Positions 56,701 to 64,000 of a stretch of DNA of 64,000 nucleotides are shown one piece after another. The translations under genes and the position numbers were made by a program. The number at the start of each line of letters is the position of its first letter. Position 1 is the first letter of the stretch. Source of the DNA: Fulvia fulva (Eukaryota; Ascomycota; Dothideomycetes; Mycosphaerellales; Mycosphaerellaceae). A model generated the notes under the pieces. The model was given only the letters and a program-made list of their open reading frames with translations, was not told the DNA's origin and did not search any database. The stretch spans positions 248,001 through 312,000 of the forward strand of contig NC_063023.1 of the NCBI RefSeq assembly GCF_020509005.1. Direction: 5' to 3'.

Positions 56701-58036
56701 CGTTTATAGTTAGGTTCCCTTGTTTATCTCTTCTACCCTCTTCCTTTTGCTCGGCTCGAAGCCCTTATATACGGTAGGTTCCTCCTACTATCGTTAGGGG
56801 TACCTAGCTAGTATAGAGATCCTTACTTATCTCGCTCGTTCTTATACTACTATTCTAGCTAGGTATTAGCTTAAATACGCTAGGTGCCTTCTACCGTAGT
56901 ATACGTACCTACTCTCCTTTTTTAGGCATTCCCTTCCCTAGTATAGGCCTACGTAGTAAGGACACCTTAGGGTCTTCTCCCCGTATTTTAGGGCTATATA
57001 GCCGGACTATTAGTATTAGAAGTATTATAGTACCCTATAGCTACTCTAATAGATCTCTATGTCTATTCTCTCGTAGTTCTAGAATAGCCTATTATCTAGT
57101 ATCTAGTTAGCTTGTTCCGCTATCTCTACCTAGATAATAAGCGATAAATACGTCTTCTCTCGGTCTACTATCTTATATAGCTATGCCGCCTTCGTTAGTC
57201 GTACTCCTAGTGAGGTGTTCTAGTTCTATACTTAGAGGTAGGGAAGGTCTTCGACCTTAAATGTCCTAGGGACCCCGTAGGCGATAACGGTAAATTATTA
57301 GTAGGAGACTCGTACCGACTTTACGACTTTAGTAGTCTACTCCTTATAGGTCTCTAGCTTTCGTGTATTAGACTCTTTTTGGCCGATTCTATCGAGACAA
57401 TCTCCTTGCTTATTAGGGCTACGATTTCTTGTTTCTCCGCCGGATTAGTAATATATAGGCGTACCGCCTTACTTACCTTTAGAGGGGGTTGATTCTTACC
57501 TACTACTACTATTGCCTATATAGTTAGTTTCTAGGCTACCTTCTATATTACTTATTAGATTGTCTTCGGGATTTAGTATAATAGCGCTTTTAGCGCTCCT
57601 AGTAGCTATACTATAGTGTTCTTATATATCCGGGCTAGGTGTTTATTATCCCCTAGTAAGTTTTCCGCCTCCGTATATAGGGTCGTCTACGCTATATTAT
57701 TTGTCGTTAGCCTCTACTTTCTATATAGTAGGCCTTAGCTTATGTCCTAGGTTTTTTCTTAGTTTGTTCCCCGGTTTAGCTCTTAGTATATAATATTCGT
57801 AAGGCTATAGCTCTCGTTAGTTACTATCCTTTACTACTATTCGGGGTTACGCTTCCTAATTAGGTAGTTGTCCTCCGTAACTCCGTAACTATAGGGTCTA
57901 CCTTTAGGGGAACGGAACCTTAGTATTAGGGTTCTTTATACTACGATTACGCCGCCGCTAGCGTAGGCGGGTCGCTACTACTTAAGTACATTGCTCGTCT
58001 TAATAAGGGCTGTCGAATAAATAGTCCTCGTCGATA
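53746..58036 (-). mobile_element. LINE-E: minus-strand copy of the LINE-C family with an internal deletion
   Basis: The 3' end (left) is TAGATAGATA, the tail repeat. The 5' end (right) matches the LINE-C start. Very similar to LINE-C throughout, but about 755 bp are missing relative to LINE-C positions of about 45244-45998 (end of endonuclease to linker; seam near 56020 here). FVDD is kept near 55231. Saturated with RIP. Confidence 0.83.
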
Positions 58037-58139
58037 TTTTGCTCTCCCTACTATAATATTCGCTCCCGGCCTTAGTATTATTATAGGAGTCGACAGTGTT
58101 CTATAATATATAAGCTTCTATCTAGATATAGAGGTATAT
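58037..58139. other. AT-rich link between LINE-E and LINE-F
   Basis: No recognisable feature; probably the start of the LINE-F relic. Confidence 0.35.
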
Positions 58140-58726
58140 AACTAATATAGTAAATCAGCTTAGGATCCTCGGACTATAGGTAGACCCGGCGCTACGGTAG
58201 AGGAAGTACGTATAGGTAATATTACGGAAAGCTAAATAGAATATAGTATTATACTAGAGGCTTACTACGTCTATATAGGGGGCGGACTTTCGGTAGTTAC
58301 GACTTCTATATACGGCTATTATACGGCTAGTCCTTACCTATAGTAGCTAAGTATAGTCCTTAGCCGAGAGGGCCTACCTATTAAAGGGACTCGTCGCGCC
58401 GTTAGCGAAGATCTAAAACAAATACCTAAGGAAAGTCACCTAGGTATATAAGTCGATAGTAATAAGGATACTTAAGTACGAGACCGCTATACCGCCGATC
58501 GACCTATATATCTAGGGACTACGGACCTCCTACTTAGGCAAGTCGGTATAGTACCTAGTATAGAAGGTTATCCCTAGTATAGTCGTAAGGGCCCGCGAAT
58601 TAGTACTAGCGTATAAGAGTATTCGACCCGGAAACGAGCCGAACTACCGGGTAAGGGACGAATAGCTAGTAATATAATAGAAGGGTAAGAAAACGTTTAT
58701 AGAGTAACTATAGAAAGAGAGGTAGG
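58140..58726 (+). pseudogene. LINE-F: Tad1-like RT C-terminal fragment, RIPed
   Basis: One plus frame with TAG/TAA stops reads ILGL-x-VDPALR, then RLLYTAIIRLVLTY, then NKYLRKVT-x-VYKS and ILKYETAIPPIDLYI. This is the typical post-RT region of Tad1-clade fungal LINEs (LTYGAPxW ... CLRxVxGAYKAT ... LExETxxPPLDLYL). It is unlike LINE-A to E. Truncated on both sides; Gypsy-2 is inserted at its right end. Confidence 0.78.
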
Positions 58727-58798
58727 TGTTACGGTTCGGGCTGAGCCACGACGGCACACATAATCATTGGCTAGGAGCATCACGTGCGCTGTACGAAA

Positions 58799-58864
58799 TC
58801 ACTCGCTCACCAGTGACTTGGTGATTCGAGGTCACTCGCTCACCAGCGACTTGGTGATTCGAGC
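58799..58864 (+). promoter_or_regulatory. Two 33-bp tandem repeats in the LTR U3 region
   Basis: The units differ at one or two bases, and each holds a CACCA-N6-TGGTG dyad. They lie just upstream of the TATA-like box, the place of enhancer repeats in LTRs. Regulatory role inferred. Confidence 0.55.
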
Positions 58865-58887
58865 CAAGACTAACAATGTCTCCTTTG

Positions 58888-58931
58888 TATTTAGGAACGC
58901 TGAGAATCCCTTATGGCTTCGAGGCGTTCAA
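58888..58931 (+). promoter_or_regulatory. TATA-like box and probable transcript start of Gypsy-2
   Basis: TATTTA at 58888 is followed 35 bp later by GGCGTTCAA (58923-58931), which is perfectly complementary to the leader just after the LTR. In Tf1/sushi-type elements the RNA 5' end itself is the primer, so the start would be expected here. Confidence 0.5.
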
Positions 58932-59119
58932 CTCACTGTTCAATATCACTGTTTGGAATACACCACAACCCAACCTCTGCCTCATTGCTGCTTGGTCTTT
59001 ACAAGACAAGACAGCTACTGCTTCATCACTCTCCCTCAACTTCCCATCGGCCCGAGAATAAACCCGATTGAGCTTGTCTTCTTGACTTGTGATATCGTTA
59101 GGTTATACCAAACCTAACA

Positions 59120-59138
59120 GCTTTGAACGCCCTCTACG
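59120..59138 (+). promoter_or_regulatory. Leader and putative self-priming primer binding site
   Basis: Only 19 nt separate the LTR from the gag ATG. No TGG-type tRNA site is present. TTGAACGCC (59123-59131) pairs over 9 nt with GGCGTTCAA in the LTR. Confidence 0.5.
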
Positions 59139-61139
59139 ATGGGAGATCGACAGAGTGACCGGGGAACACCCGCCCCCAGTGAAGCAAGCAGAGCCCGACG
59201 ACCTCAGACCGCGAACGATGCTATCAATGCCTTGGCTACTCATACAGGCAACGAGTCCCTCAAGGTTGGCAAGCCAGAGTTCTTCTATGGCGACCGAGAC
59301 AAGTTCGACACTTGGGTCTCTCAGATGGATATGTACTTCTTGTTCAACTCCATGGCCGAGAACCTCAAGCCTATCTTTGCCACCACCTTCTTGAGAGGAC
59401 GAGCACAGCATTGGGTCAAACCATTCCTTAGGAAGTACCTGGACAGCTACGGAGAAGACAATGCTGACGGAGTCTTCAAGTCTTACAACCATCTCAAGCA
59501 TGCTATGAAGAGCGTCTTTGGTGTCTCGAACGAGATTACCACTGCCGTTCGTGTTATTCAGCACTTGACTCAGAAGACTTCCACAGCCGAATATGCTGCC
59601 AAGTTCCAGGAATACGCGCAACTCACCGATTGGGACGACGAAGCACTTCAAGTCATGTATCGAAGAGGACTGAAGGAGCATGTCAAAGACGAGTTGATGA
59701 GGGACGGTCGGAAGATCGATGGCTTAGGCGACCTAGTCCAAGTCACGATCGATCTTGACGACAAGCTCTACGAGAGAGCTATGGAACGACGATACGACTC
59801 CAAGGTATCTGGAAAGGCCGGATACACGCCAGGCTACGACAACCGTAACAGAGGTTTCAACGACAACTACAACAAACCCAAGGACAAGCCGTACTACGGA
59901 CCACAGCCAATGGAGCTCGACGTTACCGAGAAAGGTCGCAAGATCAGGAACAGCAAGGGGAACAGAAGACCCCCGAGTTCAAGAGAAACACGTATCTGCT
60001 ATGGATGCGGCAAACCTGGCCACATAGCAAGGGACTGCCGCGGTAAGAATATGGTGCGCCGCGAACAGTTCAACATGATGCAACGACGAACTAGTAAATC
60101 TGAGAGCAGTGTTGAGTCTCTGGGAGACATCGACTATACTCGGAGAGTGGAGGAGAGAGCTAGCAATGGACGCACGGAGCCTCTCCTGGACCCCTCACAA
60201 GGACGAGGAGGATGCCATGGGCAGCAAATGGTGGTCATTCCATTCGAGCTGCAGAACCAGCCACGACAGTTCAACATGATGGCACGAAGAGTCGACTACG
60301 AGATCGAGTCCGAATCTCGAAATGGTCACGGAAGCCTTCATTGGCGATTCTGTTACCAAGACTCGTGTCAGGTTCACTACTCCGCGAAATCAGGAGCAGG
60401 GTATTGGCCTCAGCAACCGCGAGGAACCCTGGGAGCAACACATAGGCAAGACGCCACGCTCCAAGAAGTGGACATCGACGAATCCTGCTTCGACGACGAT
60501 AGAAGCGACAAAGAAAATCAGGACCCAGGATGGAACGGATCGTGGTCACCGGAACCACAGGAAGAAAGTCAAGAAACCACCGGGCCGGATACCATCGAGG
60601 AAGACCAGGATCCGGAAGACTCAAGCGAAGAAGATTCCTCCGAAGGAGAAGAGAGCGACACTAACAACGACAACGAACAAATGACCTTCACCGTAGACGC
60701 ACCGAAGAAGCTCTACGACATGATAATTCACCTGCAACGAAGGCATGAAGAATTCCTACCGAAAATAGGCGGACGACGAATGCTACACTCCATTGAGTTT
60801 GACAAGACACTCGACACCCTACGAGGCATGGCCTGGGGATACCCACTCATGGAAACGACCGAAAACCTAGCAACTGCTGTCACAGAGCGACCGCCGATAG
60901 GAAGTAGAATGATAGGTACCGGATACCTCACACCGTCAGGAACATTCGTGTCAAACGAATTGCGCAACATGGTGCAGCACGCACGCGCACTCTACTCAGA
61001 AACGCAGAAGATCCAGGAACGTCATCGAGTACAGATGTGGACACAGAAAGGCTCGCGCCAGGTTCAAGCGGAGGCCTCGAGACACGAAGCACGACGTTCC
61101 ACATACGAACAGGGAAAAGGATCAACTCCCCAGGAATGA
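59139..61139 (+). CDS. Gypsy-2 Gag: capsid and nucleocapsid protein
   Basis: 666 residues, intact. A retrotransposon Gag domain spans about 45-200 (DTWVSQMDMYF, ATTFLRGRAQHW, YAAKFQEYAQL). One zinc knuckle of the CX2CX4HX4C type lies at residues 287-300 (CYGCGKPGHIARDC) and binds the genomic RNA. A long acidic, Ser/Glu-rich stretch follows near 490-515, and the tail is rich in Arg and Gln. The tail after the knuckle (about 365 residues) is long for a Gag. The stop TGA (61137-61139) overlaps the first ATG of pol, with a frameshift signal just upstream. Confidence 0.94.
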   Translation: MGDRQSDRGTPAPSEASRARRPQTANDAINALATHTGNESLKVGKPEFFYGDRDKFDTWVSQMDMYFLFNSMAENLKPIFATTFLRGRAQHWVKPFLRKYLDSYGEDNADGVFKSYNHLKHAMKSVFGVSNEITTAVRVIQHLTQKTSTAEYAAKFQEYAQLTDWDDEALQVMYRRGLKEHVKDELMRDGRKIDGLGDLVQVTIDLDDKLYERAMERRYDSKVSGKAGYTPGYDNRNRGFNDNYNKPKDKPYYGPQPMELDVTEKGRKIRNSKGNRRPPSSRETRICYGCGKPGHIARDCRGKNMVRREQFNMMQRRTSKSESSVESLGDIDYTRRVEERASNGRTEPLLDPSQGRGGCHGQQMVVIPFELQNQPRQFNMMARRVDYEIESESRNGHGSLHWRFCYQDSCQVHYSAKSGAGYWPQQPRGTLGATHRQDATLQEVDIDESCFDDDRSDKENQDPGWNGSWSPEPQEESQETTGPDTIEEDQDPEDSSEEDSSEGEESDTNNDNEQMTFTVDAPKKLYDMIIHLQRRHEEFLPKIGGRRMLHSIEFDKTLDTLRGMAWGYPLMETTENLATAVTERPPIGSRMIGTGYLTPSGTFVSNELRNMVQHARALYSETQKIQERHRVQMWTQKGSRQVQAEASRHEARRSTYEQGKGSTPQE

Positions 61140-61176
61140 GCGACCGAAGGGAGTTATGCAACACAGAAAAGGCTCA
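61112..61176 (+). promoter_or_regulatory. Predicted -1 ribosomal frameshift signal at gag/pol
   Basis: The heptamer G-GGA-AAA (61112-61118) is in the gag frame as X-XXY-YYZ. After a 5-nt spacer, AACTCCC (61124-61130) pairs perfectly with GGGAGTT (61149-61155), giving a 7-bp stem with an 18-nt loop. TGAGC in the loop (61137-61141) can pair with GCTCA (61172-61176), a possible pseudoknot. The -1 frame is open from the heptamer into pol. All elements are seen in the sequence; function is inferred. Confidence 0.7.
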
Positions 61177-64000
61177 AGCATCACCAACGACAACAGTGTT
61201 TCGAACCAAGATTATCGTCAACGGGCACAAGACAGATGCCATGATAGATTCCGGAGCGAGCGGGAATTTTGCCTCCGAATCATTTGTTACAAGAAACAGG
61301 ATCGCTACCTGTAAGAAGAAAGAGGGTTATGAATTGATCGCGGTAGACGGATCATCCTTACCCAGCGTGGAGCGCGAGACGATACCGCTACCACTTGCTA
61401 TCCAACGGCACCACGAGGAGATTACCTTGGATGTTACTGATATGGCCAGTCATGACATCGTACTAGGTATGCCTTGGTTGAGAAAGCACAACCCAGTAAT
61501 CGACTGGAGAAGAGGAGTACTCAAATTTGAGCAATGCGATTGCGTTATCGCGATTGAACCTACGCAGCGGCAGCGTTCGCTGGTGGATGAGGTAAGACAG
61601 CTAAACAGAATACAGCTTGCACCGACCAGAAGGACAGAAGAACCACCTTCGACTGGGATAGACACCGACTTGGGGCAGTTGGGTCACGAGATCACCGGAA
61701 CGGATGGAAGTAACGCACCATCGAAGATGTCTGCTTCGGAACCAGACATTCCTCTAGAATATCGCAGATGGTCACGACTATTCAGAGAAGAGGAAGGCAA
61801 GGACGCCTTACCTAAGCACGCACCATGGGATCACAAGATACACATTCAGCCAGGAAAAGAGCCTCCATGGGGACCCCTATACCAAATGTCCGAAAAAGAG
61901 CTCGAAACCTTACGAGAATGGCTGAAGGAGAAGCTAGCCAAAGGATGGATACGACGATCCACCTCAAGCGCAGGAACTCCATGCATGTTCGTTCCAAAAC
62001 CAAACGGGAAACTACGACTCGTACAAGACTACCGAAAGTTGAACGAGATCACGATCAAGAACCGATACCCGCTACCTAACATCGAAGAAGCACAAGACAG
62101 ATTAACCGGATCGGACTGGTACACGAAGATTGACCTACGAGATGCCTTCTATGCTATACGGATGGCAGAAGGAGAGGAATGGAAAACCGCTTTCAGAACA
62201 AGATACGGACTCTACGAATTCTTGGTCATGCCTATGGGACTGACCAACGCACCCGCATCCTGTCAGGACCTTGTCAACGAAACACTCAGAGACCTACTCG
62301 ACGTATGCGTCATCGCTTATATGGACGACATACTAGTCTACACCAAAGGATCCCTCCAGGAACACGTTAAGCAAGTCCAAGACGTCTTCGAACGACTCAC
62401 GAAGTCAGGATTCAAGACGGCACCGGAGAAATGCGAATTCCACAAGAAAGAAGTCAAGTTCTTAGGCTTCATCATCAGCACGACAGGAATCACAATTGAT
62501 CCTGCCAAGACACAGTCAATCAGAGAATGGCCAGAACCGAGGACAATCAAGGAAGTACAATCGTTCCTTGGACTCGCCAACTACAACCGAAAATTCATCA
62601 AGGACTACTCGAAGACAGCAGCACCAATGACGATGCTTACAAGAAAAGACGTCAACTGGAAATGGGGAAAGGAACAACACGAAGCGTTCACGAAACTCAA
62701 GGAACAATGCGCTTCAGCCCCTACGCTTCGACTATTCGATGGTAGCAAGGAAGTCCACATCGAGACCGACGCGTCCGATATGGCAATAGGCGCATGTCTT
62801 ACGCAGACACACGATGGGAAACGACACCCAGTGGCCTATTACTCCCGGAAGATGACCACAGCGGAACAGAACTACGACATCCATGACAAAGAGCTTCTAG
62901 CCATTGTTGCCGCCATGCAACATTGGAGAGTGTACGTCGAGGGCCCACCGAAGTTGACGATTCTTTCAGACCACAAGAATCTTACGTACTTCACGACGAC
63001 GAAAGAACTTACCCGAAGACAAGCCCGCTGGTCAGAGCTGCTGGGACAATACAAGTTCGAAATTAAGTACACTCCAGGAACAGAGAATGGCTGCGCAGAT
63101 GCGTTGAGCCGAAGAAGCGACTACATGGAAGGAAAAGAACCAGTGCAACACAAGATACTTAAGACGAACCCCGACGGAAGTCTTAGTGCCAACACGAGAG
63201 AGTTCAACAGCATTGTACGAATCCTAAGCGACAAGGAAGAGCAGTTCCCTATATCGCAAGGGAAGTACCAAGTACCAAAGGACCGAGAAGAAGAGTGCAT
63301 TCGACAACATCACGACGAACCAATCTACGGACATCCTGGAACTTCAAAAACGATTGATCTGATACAACGCAGTTTCTCATTTCCACAGATGAGACAGAAG
63401 GTGTTACGCTACATCAAGCAATGCGTACACTGCCAACAAAACAAGGCTGCACGACACGCCAAATACGGTCATCTACAGTTCAGGACACCGCCAACGAAAC
63501 CATGGGACGAAGTCACAATGGACTTTATTACGAAACTCCCACTGTCCAAAGATCAGGTCACAGGACAAACATACGACATGATACTGGTTGTAGTCGACAG
63601 ACTCACGAAATACGCACACTTCATTCCTGCATCGGAAACATACACTGCAGAGCAGCTCGGATACCTCATACTGGACAAATTGATCCGATACCACGGATTC
63701 CCGGAGACATTTATTACGGACAGAGACAAGCTCTTCACGTCAAACTACTGGAAGACGCTCATGGGAACGATCGGAATCAAGCACAAGTTGTCAACAGCAT
63801 ACCATCCAGAGACAGATGGGCAAACGGAGAGAACGAACCAGACACTCGAACAATACCTACGGCACTACATCAACTACGCACAAGACAACTGGGTTTCACT
63901 ACTGCCAATGGCGCAGATTGCACTGAACAACCACAAATCAGAGACAACTTCTGTGACACCGTTCTTCGCGAACTTTGGAAAAGATCCTAACTTATTTGGA
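61136..64000 (+). CDS. Gypsy-2 Pol: protease, reverse transcriptase, RNase H, integrase (partial)
   Basis: Open for 955 codons from ATG 61136 to the window end, in the -1 frame relative to gag. Protease DSGAS lies at residues 38-42. Reverse transcriptase spans about 230-450, with LRLVQDYRKLN, KIDLRDAFYAI and catalytic YMDD at 395-398. RNase H starts near 544 with ETDASDMAIGA. The integrase zinc finger H-H-C-C spans about 726-770 (ends CVHCQ). The integrase core has MDF (Asp near 796), TDRD (Asp near 861) and a Glu near 898 in ETDGQTERTNQ. Domain order RT-RH-IN defines Ty3/gypsy. The C-terminus, and any chromodomain, is outside the window. Probably made as Gag-Pol fusion. Confidence 0.95.
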   Translation, partial: MSDRRELCNTEKAQASPTTTVFRTKIIVNGHKTDAMIDSGASGNFASESFVTRNRIATCKKKEGYELIAVDGSSLPSVERETIPLPLAIQRHHEEITLDVTDMASHDIVLGMPWLRKHNPVIDWRRGVLKFEQCDCVIAIEPTQRQRSLVDEVRQLNRIQLAPTRRTEEPPSTGIDTDLGQLGHEITGTDGSNAPSKMSASEPDIPLEYRRWSRLFREEEGKDALPKHAPWDHKIHIQPGKEPPWGPLYQMSEKELETLREWLKEKLAKGWIRRSTSSAGTPCMFVPKPNGKLRLVQDYRKLNEITIKNRYPLPNIEEAQDRLTGSDWYTKIDLRDAFYAIRMAEGEEWKTAFRTRYGLYEFLVMPMGLTNAPASCQDLVNETLRDLLDVCVIAYMDDILVYTKGSLQEHVKQVQDVFERLTKSGFKTAPEKCEFHKKEVKFLGFIISTTGITIDPAKTQSIREWPEPRTIKEVQSFLGLANYNRKFIKDYSKTAAPMTMLTRKDVNWKWGKEQHEAFTKLKEQCASAPTLRLFDGSKEVHIETDASDMAIGACLTQTHDGKRHPVAYYSRKMTTAEQNYDIHDKELLAIVAAMQHWRVYVEGPPKLTILSDHKNLTYFTTTKELTRRQARWSELLGQYKFEIKYTPGTENGCADALSRRSDYMEGKEPVQHKILKTNPDGSLSANTREFNSIVRILSDKEEQFPISQGKYQVPKDREEECIRQHHDEPIYGHPGTSKTIDLIQRSFSFPQMRQKVLRYIKQCVHCQQNKAARHAKYGHLQFRTPPTKPWDEVTMDFITKLPLSKDQVTGQTYDMILVVVDRLTKYAHFIPASETYTAEQLGYLILDKLIRYHGFPETFITDRDKLFTSNYWKTLMGTIGIKHKLSTAYHPETDGQTERTNQTLEQYLRHYINYAQDNWVSLLPMAQIALNNHKSETTSVTPFFANFGKDPNLFG

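Larger units (their letters stand above)
58727..59119 (+). repeat. 5' LTR of Gypsy-2 (393 bp)
   Basis: Starts TGTTACGGTT and ends AACCTAACA. It contains an E-box CACGTG (58781), a 33-bp tandem repeat (58799-58831 and 58832-58864), and a TATA-like TATTTA at 58888. The open frames inside it are without recognisable protein. Confidence 0.88.
58727..64000 (+). mobile_element. Gypsy-2: un-RIPed Ty3/gypsy retrotransposon (5' part)
   Basis: 5' LTR, gag and pol are all intact up to the window end; the end of integrase and the 3' LTR lie outside. CA and TG are at normal levels and there are no RIP stops, in sharp contrast to LINE-F next to it. The five bases before the LTR are GTAGG, the expected target duplication. 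Probably a recent insertion. Confidence 0.93.

Noticed and set aside
58767..59117. Open frames of 116 and 61 codons just before gag
   Set aside because: They lie wholly inside the Gypsy-2 LTR, cross its tandem repeats and TATA-like region, and resemble no protein.
59755..60684. Overlapping frames of 60-120 codons within gag
   Set aside because: Out-of-frame readings of the intact Gypsy-2 gag, which carries the recognised Gag and zinc-knuckle domains.

Overview
The window reads as a transposon graveyard from a filamentous ascomycete (Pezizomycotina). The main clue is repeat-induced point mutation (RIP). Over most of the window CpA and TpG have become TpA, so former CAG, CAA and TGG codons are now TAG or TAA, while CpG survives. 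The second clue is the repeat content: Ty1/copia, Ty3/gypsy chromovirus, LINE and Fot/pogo-type elements. I see no host protein gene, tRNA or rRNA. The species cannot be named from this sequence.

Layout. 1-2073 is the 5' half of a copia element (Copia-C, minus strand) inserted into a Fot/pogo relic (2074-2633). 3372-8982 is a complete, moderately RIPed copia (Copia-A1) with 235-bp LTRs and an ATAAC target duplication; it landed 2 bp inside a 1.13-kb Fot/pogo deletion derivative (8986-10118). 10282-43189 is a second Copia-A element (A2). It is split by a 27.4-kb nest (11086-38493, ATTCT duplication). The nest is a minus-strand Copia-B carrying (i) an intact 6.0-kb LINE (LINE-A, 11253-17264) in its 3' LTR, (ii) a second Copia-B copy, (iii) a chromodomain-bearing gypsy (Gypsy-1), (iv) a 3.9-kb tandem duplication that spans a copia/gypsy junction, and (v) a 4.9-kb minus-strand LINE (LINE-B). 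43223-58036 holds three heavily RIPed LINE copies (C, D and E), a gypsy integrase fragment and a second complete Fot/pogo derivative. 58140-58726 is a fragment of a different, Tad1-like LINE. From 58727 to the window end lies an un-RIPed Ty3/gypsy element (Gypsy-2) with an intact LTR, gag and pol; pol continues past the window.

Only two elements look competent: LINE-A (two ORFs joined by a UGAUG stop/start overlap) and Gypsy-2. Gypsy-2 shows a textbook -1 frameshift arrangement at gag/pol, plus a 9-nt LTR/leader complementarity that suggests Tf1/sushi-style self-priming. The nested insertions give a relative age order: Fot and the Copia-A elements are oldest, then Copia-B, then Gypsy-1 and LINE-B, then LINE-A. 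RIP acted before LINE-A arrived, because LINE-A is clean inside a saturated LTR. Gypsy-2 is likewise clean next to a saturated LINE fragment.
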